Below are positions 14,020-25,305 of a stretch of DNA of 64,000 nucleotides, in pieces. The position numbers and the translations under genes were made by a program. Origin of the DNA: Melastoma dodecandrum. Lineage: Eukaryota > Streptophyta > Magnoliopsida > Myrtales > Melastomataceae. A model generated the notes under the pieces. That model made no database searches and was not told the origin of the DNA. It worked only from the letters and a program-made list of their open reading frames with translations. The number at the start of each line of letters is the position of its first letter. Within the stretch, counting starts at the first letter, position 1. Location: positions 3,561,501 through 3,625,500 of the forward strand of contig JARUPY010000154.1 in the NCBI GenBank assembly GCA_029817715.1. The letters are read 5' to 3'.

Positions 14020-15330
14020 GATAGCAAGGGTATCGCGTTTTGTTAATAAACGCTTGACCAGAAATGGCGTCGCATCGAAATGAAATGAAAATGGTATCGC
14101 GTTTGTACGAACGCTTAACCAAAATGAATGTGGTGTCGCGTTGGTACGAACGCTTAACCGAAATGAAGATGGTGTCGCGTTTGTACGAACGCTTAACCGA
14201 ATAGAATGTGGTGTCGCGTTTGTACGAACGCTTAACCGAAAAGAATGTGGTGTCGCGTTTGTACGAACGCATAACCGAAATGAATGTGGTGTCGCGTTTG
14301 TACGAACGCTTAACCGAAATGAAGGTGGTGTCGCGTTTGTACGAACGCTTAACCGAAAAGAATGTGGTGTCGCGTTTGTACGAACGCTTAACCGAAATGA
14401 AGGTGGTGTCGCGTTTGTACGAACGCTTAACCGAAAAGAATGTGGTGTCCCGTTTGTACGAACGTTTAACCGAAATGAAGGTGGTGTCGCGTTTGTAGGA
14501 ACGCTTAACCGAAAAGAATGTGGTGTCGCGTTTGTACGAACGCTTAACTGAATAGAAGTTGGTGTCGCGTTTGTACGAACGCTTAACCGAAGAGAATGCG
14601 GTGTCGCGTTTGTACGAACGCTTAACCGAAGAGAATGCGGTGTCGCGTTTGTACGAACGCTTAACCGAAGAGAATGTGGTATCGAGTTTGTACGAACGCT
14701 TAACCAAAGTGAATGTGGTATCGCGTTTGTACGAACGCTTAACCGAAAAGAATGTGGTGTCGCGTTTGTACGAACGCTTAACCGAAAAGAATGTGGTGTC
14801 GCGTTTGTACGAACGCTTAACCGAAAAGAATGTGGTGTCGCGTTTGTACGAACGCTTAACCTAAAAGAAGGTGGTGTCGCGTTTGTACGAACGCTTAACC
14901 GAAGTGAAGGTGGTATAACGTTTGTTAGTAAACGTTTAACCAACTGGAAGGTATCGCGCTTGTTAGTAAGCGCTTTACCGAATGGTGTCGCATTTGTCAG
15001 TAAATGCTTAACCAACTTGAAATGACGTTGCGTTTGTTAGTAAACGCTTAGCCGACTGGAAGTGGTATAACGTTTGTTAGTAAACGTTTAACCGACTGGA
15101 AGGTATCGCGCTTGTTAGTAAGCGCTTAACCGAAAAGAATATGACGTAGCGTTTGTTAGTAAACGCTTAGTCGAATGGCGTCACGTTTGTTTGTAAACGC
15201 TTAGCCGAATGGTATTGCGTTTGTTCGCGCTTTACCGAATGGTGTCGCATTTGTTAGTAAATGCTTAACCAAAAAGGAAAACTAGAAGTGGTGTCACATC
15301 TGTTAGTAGACGCTTAACCGAAAGAATTGA
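14020..15330. repeat. 39-bp tandem array inside the LARD element
   Basis: About 21 head-to-tail copies of a 39-base unit run from about 14094 to 14914. They are flanked by diverged relatives of variable length to 14020 and 15330. Each unit contains gcgtttgtacgaacgc, an imperfect palindrome with GCGTT/AACGC arms around GTAC. The diverged right-hand units have gcgttt...aaacgc arms around a gttagt loop. Because 39 is 13 codons, several frames on both strands stay open for hundreds of bases, reading as 13-residue repeats. I regard those frames as a by-product of the array. It sits between the coding region and the polypurine tract, the hypervariable region where Tat-lineage elements are known to carry tandem repeats. 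Confidence 0.9.
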
Positions 15331-16032
15331 GAAATGGATAACTTGACTTTGAGTGATATCACACCACAAGAGTGCTTAACTGTAGTGAAGAGTATCATAC
15401 CTTAGCATAAAGGCTTGAGTTTTGAAATCATGAAGTACGATTGATTGTTTGCATCTCCCATGCGTACTTGCCGAATTTCTGACTGTGGATGATATGAAGG
15501 CAATATGCTCTATATGCATGCACAAAAATTTCGTTTTTTTTTTTTTTAAAAAAAAAAATAGAAACGCTTGTGCTATAGAGAATAAAGAAAGGTCTTTCTT
15601 ACATCTCTCAAGGCTCACTCAAATATGTTTCTATGCTATCAGAGTGGGAAGTTCGATTCCTTTGAAATGAATGCTCAAGGGCTAGTCGAAAGAGACTTTG
15701 ATTTTGGTTGTAATGTAGGCTTGGTGTAAGACCATATTTATAGAATGCTTGATCTTTATGAAAGAGAGCAAGTCAAAGAATCTCATCGAATAAGACTCAA
15801 AATGCGAGGACGTCACCTTTAAGCCTGGTTCTCCCAATGTGGACTTGCTCATCGACACAATACTCAAGGGTATGGTGGCATATGAAAGAGTGAGTTCGTG
15901 GAGAAATGTCGTAGAAGAATAACTTTCTCTATCTTTTCCCACGGGAAGCGAGGCTTTTGAATTTAAAGCGGCTTGCCCAGATTGGCAAATCAGGATCAGG
16001 GTTCTAAAACTTTTATCCCTATTTTCTTTCTG

Positions 16033-16255
16033 AAACTTTGCTTTTGCGACCGTCTTTTGGCCCTTGTGTCTAAATTTGCTTTTCTTTCTTTGTGACACTT
16101 TGCTTTTGCGACCATCTTTTGGCCCTTGTGTCAAAATTTGCTTTTTCTTTGAATGATATTAAAGGGCTCTCTCTTGACACTTTGCTTTTGTGACCGTCTT
16201 TTGGCCCTTGTGTCAAAATTTGCTTTTTCTTTGAATGATATTGAGGGGCTCTCTT
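16033..16255. repeat. Three-copy tandem repeat of about 60-80 bp in the LARD element
   Basis: The phrase 'tttgcttttgcgaccgtctt' followed by 'ttggcccttgtgtc' recurs three times from about 16037, 16101 and 16179. The last two copies share a longer tail ending in a ggggctctct-like word. There is no coding potential. Confidence 0.75.
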
Positions 16256-16949
16256 TTCTTCTTCTTTTAATTTTTTTTTTTTTTTGCTTGCCCCTGTCTC
16301 ATTTCAAATTCTTTTTTTTTCATTGAATATTCCACATACTCGGGTCTCTAGAATTGTTCATGGACGAAATGGGTTAAAGATTGTAGAGTATTGTGTCGAC
16401 TTGCGAGATCCATTAGGGATGTACTTCACACTCAGACTTGAGGAAGTGACGCATCTACATCCGAGTCCCATTCGGAAGTCTAGACTACAGGACTCCTTTT
16501 ACTTCGATGTGAGGCGACTCTTTGACTTGAAAGGGGAATTGTGTTTCAAAAATCTCCACTTTGGCCAGGAATGGCTAGCAATGGTAAAGTGTTTGGGGAT
16601 AAGAAAGAATGCTCGATGTCATCCTAGCTAGAGCATTTTCCGTCAAAGGGATTTCCTTCCCACTCCGATGCTATCATGTCTGGATTTCTCATAAGTATTT
16701 GCACTCAACTCTCGAAAAGGGTATGTGTTTGGGGATAGGCTTGCCTTTCTATCTCTAGCACACAAGTGTTCCGCTAGGGAAAGTGCTTCAAAATTTTTTT
16801 TGAATAAAATCGTTAAGTGAGAATGCATGACAAATGAACATAACACATGTTTTATGAAATGAGAATTTTACCTGTGATGTTCACCTTGACTTGATGCCCT
16901 ATAGGGAAAAGAGAGGATGTACAACCAAGTTCAATGTGAGAAAAATTTT

Positions 16950-17440
16950 AAACTTGGAACGATACTTTTCTTTACCAGTTCGCTAACGACGCGTGCTCGT
17001 TGCCCCAGTAAAGGTCTCTACAAAAGAAATGAAACATTGATTAGTTTTTTTATTTTGTAATATATGAGCTGGAACGATACTTCCTTTACTGGTTACCATT
17101 GGTTCTTGCCCCAAACTATCTGCAAAGAAATGAAACATTGATTAGTTTCTGATTTTGTATGAGCTGGAACGATACTTCCTTTACTGGTTACCATTGGTTC
17201 TTGCCCCAGTTAAAGTATCTGTGAAGAAAGATAACATTGATTAGTTTTTGATTTTGTAATATATGAGCTGGAACGATACTTCCTTTACTGGTTACCATTG
17301 GTTCTTGCCCTAGTTAAAGTATCTGCAAGGAAATGGAACATTAATTAGTTTTTGATTTTGTAATATATGAGCTGGAACGATACTTCCTTTACTGGTTACC
17401 ATTGGTTCTTGCCCCAGTTAAAGTATCCCAGTAAAAGTAT
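16950..17440. repeat. Tandem repeat of about 95-104 bp, five copies, in the LARD element
   Basis: The word 'gagctggaacgatacttcct' starts at 17066, 17161, 17265 and 17369, giving periods of 95, 104 and 104 bases. A diverged first copy lies near 16950. Units include 'ttactggttaccattggttc' and an AT-rich 'gattagtttttgattttg' spacer. No open frame spans it. Confidence 0.8.
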
Positions 17441-18723
17441 CGTTTATTCGACATGGCTTGCGACCCCATAGGTTGAGTCTTCTAGGTTGATTTTTCTAGT
17501 TCATCGATCCGGTTGGAATGGAACAGATCCATCTATCTTTGTTAGATGAGAGCGCCTCTTGTGCGTATTTGCTTTAAAACATATGGAATGTCGTAGTTGC
17601 GGAAGAACTTTCCACGGGAATCCTTGACATTCGAAAGAATCCTCTTTAGAATCGACGTGACTTTTGTGGAAAGCTCTTGACATGCATCTGATGTGCAGCG
17701 GATTGTTGCTTCTTTGGGTTCTTCATGACGTTTGAGTTCTTGTTCAAAGTCGTAATAATCATCAAGCCACTTCTGGTCATGCGTCGAGTCATCATGCTGT
17801 TCTTCATATGGATCTTCATATCCGCCTGAAGCGCCATCCCCCCAAACGTGTATTTGGAGTGTGTCCCTGACCCCTAATGCTTGATGAATTGTTCAAACCG
17901 CCACTTGATCTCAACTGGTGGTCATTAATCATCGAATGTCTGATGAGAGGCGGAGTGGAATCTGTAGACATTCCCAAACTGGGCAGTGTTGTGTCCGTCA
18001 GAGAGAGTCCTGAGCTAGCCATGTGTACCGTCCGGTTGTGTAGCTCGAACGGGCGTGTCCCTGGGAGATTAACTTTGGTACCTTTGGATTAACAATTGTA
18101 TTAATAAAAATAAATAAATGAGGACGATGCAAACGACGTGATATGCATCATACGAATGAGCAACCATGCTTGACACGTCTTTCGGATCAAGGGATTTCTC
18201 GTGAGTTCTAAATGAAAATTTCGGGATCGGTCGTCTAAGCTCTGGATGTGTGAAGGAGCTGGAAGTATGTTATGACTCAATTGAGGAAGCTAACTATTTT
18301 CGACTTAAGTATGACATCATTAATTTCGACCGCCTCTAAAAAAGGATGAGTTTGAGTTTAACGAAGGAACTCTCAAGTTAGTGCCACCTCCTTTTCTTTG
18401 GATTGGTCGAGAGAAACATAATGGTATGCCGCCGTTTCTGAGACGACGCTGTAAGACATACTTAACGTTCGCGTTCTTATCATAACCTGTGAAAGTGTAA
18501 TAACCTCGGAAGGGAGGAAATAAACTGTCCCTTGCAGACGGACTAAACAAAAGCATACGTGGGTCTGTTTCCCTCATCAAGTCTATCGCTGCTGCTGCTC
18601 TTGCTTCTGCTTCTGTCTTCACTCCCTGTTTGGATTTTTTTTTTGTTCGTTCTGAATGTCTCTTCCCCAGAAGCCTTTGATGTTCAAATCTTAGCAGAGG
18701 GGTGTACGAGGATTTCTCGCGGT

Positions 18724-19612
18724 ATGTGGGAATCCGAGAGCGAGTCATTCTCTGGCCGGGACTATGGCAACGACGGGGCTCTTACCTCGAACAGGCAGAG
18801 GTCAAGACAGATGGGTTCGAACTCCGTGACCAGTCTTGGGAAGAAATCTCTCTTGCAGCGATTGGCGTGTTTGGGTGCATTCACCTGTGCTGCGAGTGGA
18901 TAATGTTTCTGTGTTTCTATGTTTCGTCGACTTGCCTGAGCATTTTTGAGAAATGGTTGACGAAGTAGCACTCCAATTCCTAGGTATGTTGCGATTGATA
19001 ATCCCGAGAGACCTCCTCGTCCAGGTTGGAGAAATCAATTTCTATTTACACACGGTATGACCGCCTGATGCCTATTTGTTTCACAGGAAATGCAGGAACT
19101 GAGATTGGAATGACACTATCTTATAGTTTTTTATTCAAATGACTGTCGGATTGATTTCGGGGAAATGATTGTGGATCGTCGGTGTTGTTGTTGCAGTATC
19201 TTCTGCTCTCGAGGAGCGCGAAGTTCAACCCGATGATCTATGAGGCCCGTGACCTGGAACTCTGTAAGGTCGTGCTGGATGACCTACCAGGTGGACCAGA
19301 GTCCTTTGAGCTTGCTGCAAAGTTCTGCTATGGGATCGCAGTTGATCTAACAGCAGCCAACATCTCGGGCCTGCGTTGCATGGCGAAGATGGCGGAGGAC
19401 TTAGAGGAAGGCAACCTGATATTCAAGACATGGGCAGAGAACACAGGGAAGACGCCGAAGGTCTCGAGCCCGAAGTGGAATGGCGACGTCAAGGAGTCGA
19501 GCCCCAGCAGAAACGTGCAGGTCCCTCCAGACTGGTGGTTCGAGGATGTCTCAATCCTTAGGATCGACCATTTCGTGAGGGTGATCACAGCAATAAAGGT
19601 GAAAGGGATGAG
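18724..19612 (+). pseudogene. Captured, broken fragment of an NPH3/RPT2-family (BTB-NPH3) gene
   Basis: NPH3-family proteins are plant BTB adaptors of CUL3 ubiquitin ligases in phototropism and auxin transport. The fragment keeps the start MWESESESFSGRDYG (18724 on). After a frameshift it reads VKTDGFELRDQSW. A second exon piece (about 18984-19054) has LLVQVGEINFYLH, and a third (19198-19612) has VVLDDLPGGPESFELAAKF, CYGIAVDLTAANISGLRC, EDLEEGNLIFKT, GKTPKVSSPKW and PPDWWFEDVSILRIDHF. Introns are still present between pieces; the first donor reads GG where GT is expected, and the second ends in ttgttgcag. Compared with the family, part of the BTB domain after GLRC and about 50 residues after IFKT are missing, and the homology stops near KVKGMR. 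GC-rich sequence upstream (from about 18560) may be its captured 5' UTR. It lies antisense to the host element. Confidence 0.85.
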
Positions 19613-20422
19613 ACTTGGTCTAAATAGGGAAAAAGTAGAGAGGCATGACCCTCTTTCTCCAATGTCCTAAACTCTTTCTCAGACGAAAAAAATATTATTA
19701 CTTCATGGAGTGATTCCATTTACCCTCGCTATAAGAATGATACAACCAAGCAAACGCGTGATCACAATTCAACTATCATATACGAAATGGCGAAATTTAT
19801 CATATTAAGTGCGTGACTTTTTCAATCGAAACATCTCGTAAAATGCTTTGTCCGATCCACGACTAATTGTATTTTACGAAACGAGCCAAAAATTTCTTAT
19901 ACCTGGTGAGCCCTTAAGATGAGATAAAACGAAATCAAGTATTCTTACCTGATGCGAAATACTTTCCTAACAAAGGCAATGTGTATAACGTCAGCTGGAC
20001 TGGGTCGCAACCCCAATAACCTCTATTACAAGAGTTGGATCGAAACACGTCGATTGGAGATGCTCGGGGCGGCGTCGTCCATGGCGAAACCCTCACGAAA
20101 GACCTCGAAAGAGAAATCCCGAGAAAGCTCCCACGCGACTTCTTTTTGCATTTCTAAAGTTTACCTTGATAGGAAATCACGACACTTGCTTTTGAATTGC
20201 TTCTTTTATTTTTTATGTTGGTGGTTTGATGAGGCTTGTCAACTACATGATTGGTGGGTGTCGAGTCTGTCAAGCTCTTTTCTTGGACCTTATAATGATT
20301 GCGAGCACTTGCTTTAATTGTCCAAGTAGTTTCTGTAAAATGTAGATTGCGACTAATTCGATCAAATACATTATTTACTAGCTTTATTGAATTAGACAAT
20401 CAATGGTAGGTCGTCTTTAGGC

Positions 20423-21571
20423 TCAGCGTGAGGTAGATGGGAGGCTCCTTTCCAATGCTAGACGTTGGTGCTTGAAGGTTGCAACCATGAGATCGTATTC
20501 GTTGAGGTCGATGATCGGACAAGTAAACTCGATGATCCGCGGCTGCTCCCACTCTTTATGGATTTGTAAGTCGTCCGCGTAGAAAGACTTGTGAAGATGC
20601 TGATGTGGTGGAACTTTCGGGAATCCTCCGAATTCGTGCGCGACTCGGATGGGTACATAATAAGAACTCCCATGAAGACCGAGAATCGGTATATAGGCAC
20701 TTCTCTTAACTGCAAACATGATCGGACCTGTTTTAAAATGTCGAGACATATGGAAAAAATGGTTACTCGTAAGACTTTCGAAGAAAGACTTCCAGTGTGT
20801 GAATCCCTTGGGGGGAAGAGATATGCGGTGAGAAAAGTGTCGTAATAAATCTTGATCATGAAGATATTTATAGGCACTAATCCCCAAGTGAGAAGAAAAC
20901 CATGTTAGGAGAAGAGGCAAGCAAAACGTTATGTCGTGATTACGAACTCCTCCTCTAGCTTGGATATTGATCCTCGTGAGGCCGCTGAGTGTTTCGCCGA
21001 TGATAGTGGGGATGATAGGTTTGCCCAATAATAATGCTCTTGTGATATGGACAGCCCGTGCATGAATTGAACGCTTGGTAAATGGAAAGATAATCATCCC
21101 GATGACGGCAAGAATGATAGCCCGGGCAGACAATTGACCTTCTTCATTTTCAGCCACGTAAACACTCCTTTCACAGAGAAGAAGCTCTTCAATATTCACA
21201 TGGATATGAGAGGTAATTAGTGACGATGCTACAGTCGGTGTAACATTAAGAACAATTGGAAGATCATTCTTTAATGAAGGAGAACGCTCTAGAGGCAGTA
21301 AACCAGGGATGTGGGGGAGTCGCGCAAGCTGGATATACTCCTCTAATGTTGGTGATAACTCAAAGTCTCCGAATTTGAAGGAAAAAGTGTTCGCATCCCA
21401 TTTTTCTAGTAAGTTACGTAGAAATCCTAAATCCAGTTCAATATCAATGAGGTCAACAAGGCTTCCTAGCTTTGTCCGAACAAAATCTTGCTTAGACGGG
21501 TATAAAGGTTTGAACCAATCTTTTAGCGCGTGGCCAGATGAGAAATTATATGTCAAGTTTATTATAGGCAT
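20423..21571 (-). CDS. DUF7745/plant-mobile-domain-like retroelement protein, 382 aa
   Basis: The only long ATG-started ORF in the LARD element, on its coding strand and about 800 bases inside the primer site, where gag would lie. The sequence resembles the DUF7745 proteins common in plant Gypsy-derived elements, distantly related to the aminotransferase-like plant mobile domain. Supporting stretches are LKDWFKPLYPSKQDFVRTKLG, FKFGDFELSPTLEEYIQLARLP, the long central segment with ARAIILAVIGMIIFPF, and ITFCLPLLLTWFSSHLG. No zinc knuckle, protease, polymerase or integrase motif follows. The frame is intact, which fits a recent insertion. Its biochemical role is unknown. It may be a capsid-like remnant, or a protein retained for another function. 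Confidence 0.65.
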   Translation of the reverse strand: MPIINLTYNFSSGHALKDWFKPLYPSKQDFVRTKLGSLVDLIDIELDLGFLRNLLEKWDANTFSFKFGDFELSPTLEEYIQLARLPHIPGLLPLERSPSLKNDLPIVLNVTPTVASSLITSHIHVNIEELLLCERSVYVAENEEGQLSARAIILAVIGMIIFPFTKRSIHARAVHITRALLLGKPIIPTIIGETLSGLTRINIQARGGVRNHDITFCLPLLLTWFSSHLGISAYKYLHDQDLLRHFSHRISLPPKGFTHWKSFFESLTSNHFFHMSRHFKTGPIMFAVKRSAYIPILGLHGSSYYVPIRVAHEFGGFPKVPPHQHLHKSFYADDLQIHKEWEQPRIIEFTCPIIDLNEYDLMVATFKHQRLALERSLPSTSR

Positions 21572-22390
21572 CCTGAATTTAGAGAAATAGATCCGAAAGA
21601 CATGTCAAGAATGTGCTTAAGATGCACACAGAATAATATATGCAAATTGTTAAAATGGATGCAAGCGCACAATGCATATGAATAAATTTAGCAAGAGAAA
21701 AGAACAACCTCCTTCACCGAACCGAGCTAAATTAAACAGCACATAGAAAAGAAGGGGTTAGAGTAAGATAAAAAAAAACACGAGTCATGAAATCATGCAG
21801 AGGATAACCCATCAAGTGATTCTATCTACCGTCTTGGATGTGGCTTGGACCCGTTCATTAACCGTAAACGGAGAAATCCGAGTCTGGGTCCATTTTAAAT
21901 GAAAGGACTCGGATATTCGTCCGGCGGTAAACAGGTGGGTACCCACCTAAAGGTAGAGGCAAACGGCCAATACCCGTCGGCATATGGTATACCCGAACTA
22001 ATCCTATGGCGCCCGGGATGAAGGCTCATGTAACAGGAAAAATCAAGCATTGAAAAATATGTGACATCAAACAATGCATGCACAGAAATATATTGTTAGT
22101 CATAACAGTTTGTATGGCTTTCAAACACATGCCTATCTAGACTGGCTTTTGACTCACCCTTGGACGAAGGGTGAATTGGTATATGCCGCAGGTAAAGAGG
22201 TAGACAACCTCTCTCATATGGCAGGTATACCCCTAAACTTAGGTGTCCCTGGGTTTTAGGACGACTCACTACATGCCTAGCAGAGACAATCGGAAAAGTA
22301 AAGCGCAAACACACTCCACACAAAGCTAGCCTGCCCCCCAATTTTGAAATCGATTTTTCGACCCTAATCCTCTAGAAAATTACCCAAGTG

Positions 22391-22408
22391 TCCCTAGCGG
22401 AGTCGCCA
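22391..22408 (-). other. Primer binding site of the LARD element
   Basis: On the minus strand TGGCGACTCCGCTAGGGA begins four bases after the 5' LTR end. A TGG start next to the LTR is what a tRNA 3' CCA end would pair with. I cannot name the tRNA with certainty. Confidence 0.65.
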
Positions 22409-22412
22409 AATC

Positions 22413-25021
22413 TGTCGCGGGTGGATCCCGTTTCCGGTTCCATTTAAAATGGATATCCTCCCTTGACGATAAGGCTTCGGATTTTGAAAATGTGTCGGAG
22501 TCGCCACTAACTTATTTTAAGTTCAAGTTAGAAAAACTGTAGAGATTCGTTAAGGTTCGGGAATTAGGGATTACTAAATCGCATGCATCAAAAGAAAAGG
22601 GAGGCCTTTATTTTGTGTCCGATGTCTGAATTTATTTGAGCTCGGTTTTAGAATAAGAAATTGTTTGGCTTTTAGAAAAAATGATCTCGAGCTCTATGAT
22701 AAGTCTATGTGAATCATTTTTTTATGAAAATATTTCTTCTTAAAAATTGAACTTTCGGGCAAAAATGCAAGCTACATAAATTTATTAATGCCCTTAATAG
22801 TTTCTAAGCCAAAAATAAATTTAAGGGAGAACCGGGTGTTTATATCATTTCTCGCACGCTCCCGTTAGCGTTTGTACCTCACGGTGCCGTTTTTAAAATA
22901 GGTTTACGGTGAACCTGGCGAGCCGCCGATGCCGTAACATTGGTGAGTGCGAAGCCGTCTTCAGAGGGTCTTGATCTTCAAGAATCTAAAATAATCCCTC
23001 GAAAACTTCGTTATCTTGAACGTGTTGAATAGGGTACGTGCCTCGGTTGTCCGCAAGGCACGCCCCCAAGGTACCTGCATAAATATCGAATAAACGAAGT
23101 AAACCGTTCGAGAAAATTTTTGAAACTGGATTAATTGAAGAACAACTTGCAATAATACGAATTCTTGAAAGGTTAAAGTTATGTTATAAGGCAATTGAAA
23201 TAAAAAGAGATTGAAAACTTTTTAAAAAAATGAACTTTAAAAATATCTAAAAGTACTTTGAAAATACGGAATAATTAAATATTTATTAAGATAAGTCAAT
23301 GTGATAAATTAAGTTAACAAGTCTAAGAAATAAAATACAAAAAAAATCCCACACGCACACAGATTGCAACAAAATAATAATAATGATGAAGTTTACCCAC
23401 AATTGTTAAAATCAATAACACAGAACAAAGGAAACCAACCCACGTTTGATTTGGCATAATTAAAAATAATAATAAAACAAAAGAGGAAAGAAAAAAAATC
23501 TTTTTAACACTCAGGTAAAACACAAATCAAAAGAACAAAAGTTTAAAAAGGAAAAACATTACCTTAGAGTCGGAGACAGTCTTGAGACCAGACTTGTCGG
23601 AGGTGCCGAGGAGCTCCTTGTCGGGGATGGTAACTGCTATGTCCGTGTCGGCGGAGAATGCGTCCGGAACTGAGGTTGATACCAATAGGGATGGGCACAC
23701 CACGAGCGCGACCGGCAAGAGGCTGCTTTTCTTTTTGTCATGCTGGTTTTTTTCAATGGAGATGCATCCCTCGACGTCCCTGCCGTAGGGATTAGGCTTT
23801 GGAGATTCGTGAGCTGTTCCTTGAAGAATCCGGGTTTCGGGGGTGGCGACGGTGACTTTGTCTCTGCCAGATCTGAGAGCGTTGGGATTTTGATCGCCGT
23901 GGCGGGATCGGCGAAGATGGGTCGCTCGCTTTCCTGGTTTTGGTGGGTCCAGAGATAGGAGGACGAGGTGGAGTCGATCGGTGGTAGCTGCTGGTGCCCC
24001 GACGCTGATTGCGGGTTGACGGTGTAGTGCTTCCACGAGGGAGCTGCTGGTTCGCCCTCCAGAGCTTACTGGACAGGCCGGATCTGTATCCCCCAAGGAA
24101 GATTCCTCGAAGCCGCGGATTTGGAGATATCGCTGAGGACATTGAGTGGTTGTGGGTTCGCCGCCGCTGGGCCTAGGGCGTCATCGTCGATGTCGGGAGG
24201 AGAGGCAAGAGCCGACAGAGGAGTAGGCGAGTCAAGCTTGGCTCAAGCACACTGTTGCGGGTCGCCATTGTGAGGAAGCATATTTGGAACCGAGTTGATT
24301 GAGAGCGTCGAGGCTCAGTGGATGGTGGCCGTTAGGAACGTCGAGTGTGAGTCTCGAGGAGAACAAAGGCGTGGTGCTGAGTGGCGACGTGTTCTGCTTG
24401 ACGACTCCTTTGATACGTCGCCAACTTTGTACTCGCGAACCCCCCAAGCTGGATCAATTGGGGAGCTGATGTTTGGGTTGAAGTTGTGATCTCCGCATTT
24501 GTTGTTGAGGACAGAGGCTGATGCTTGGATTGACGCTGCTGAGCATAGACCTCATCGCCAGCGTCGCGGCAACTGGCAGTTTGATTTTGGTGTTGTTCGT
24601 GAAAAGAGAGCGACAACGAGGGTTGCGTAGCTTGTCTGTGTTTCCTGTATACATAATTGACGGAAATTAAAAGTAGACATGTTCACCAAAAAATTAAAAT
24701 AGTGGTAAAGGAAGAGGATTACCGAATTGTCTGGTATCACAACTTTGAACGACGAACCCTTTGTTTTTTTTCCTCTTCTTCTCCGTTTTTCTGTCTTTCT
24801 GAATAATTCCCCTCTGAGTATCTGTGTGTAACTATTTATTATATTTTATTGAATCTTTTTATGATTTTTTCTAGAGTTTTGTGGATCTTAATTGATCTTT
24901 GATGATTTTCTTATGATTTTTATGGATTTCGGAAGATCCGCTATTTTTTAGTGTTTTTCTGAAGATTTTCAATTTTTTTAGTATTTTTTGTGATTTTTGA
25001 AGAAAAAATTGGGTTATGACA
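22413..25021 (-). repeat. 5' LTR of the LARD element, 2609 bp
   Basis: The partner of 11349-13947. Differences seen by alignment: three substitutions near the U5 end, five near the U3 end, and indels of 1, 8 and 1 bases, which together account for the 10-base length difference. The central 1.6 kb appears identical. Confidence 0.92.
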
Positions 25022-25026
25022 ATCAG
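25022..25026. repeat. Target-site duplication, right (atcag)
   Basis: Matches 11344-11348 and abuts the 5' LTR of the minus-strand element. Confidence 0.85.
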
Positions 25027-25305
25027 CAAATGACTTAAGATGAAATTCATTAAAGATGGGTTGGAAGGTTCTAATGCGGAATAAAACGGTACGCAATAAG
25101 TAATAATACTACCCGAACCCGGTTGGCATGCATTATTTGATCTTAGTTTTATATTGAAATTCTTCGTGTGTGCAAGGGTTTGAATTTATGGCCCGCTGTG
25201 ATGTCACGTAGAAATCTTATCATTTAATCTAAAAGCTTAAGTTATTATTTGGATCAATATTCCTTTAGTAGAAGCCTTCAAAGGTAAGTTCATTGACGTA
25301 TATCC

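Larger units (their letters stand above)
11349..25021 (-). mobile_element. Large non-autonomous LTR retrotransposon (LARD-like, Tat/Gypsy-type ends), 13.7 kb
   Basis: Bounded by near-identical LTRs (11349-13947 and 22413-25021) that begin and end TG...CA and are flanked by the target duplication atcag. Orientation is minus: the primer site lies at 22408-22391 and the polypurine tract at about 13965-13948. In element order it carries a leader, a DUF7745-like ORF (21571-20423), an antisense NPH3 gene fragment, two medium tandem repeats (17440-16950 and 16255-16033) and a 39-bp array. The array sits just before the polypurine tract. No reverse transcriptase, RNase H or integrase motif is present in any frame, so it must be mobilised in trans. 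The LTRs differ by about eight substitutions and three indels, so insertion is recent. The unlisted internal stretches (15331-16032, 17441-18559, 19613-20422, 21572-22390) hold no gene I can recognise. Confidence 0.9.

Noticed and set aside
13816..15015. 399-codon minus-strand frame and matching plus-strand frames over the 39-bp array
   Set aside because: They exist because a 39-base unit without stops stays in frame. The same is true on both strands, and the sequence has no protein character beyond the repeat.
14020..15330. Regularly spaced repeats as a CRISPR array
   Set aside because: The units are contiguous without unique spacers and lie inside a plant retrotransposon.
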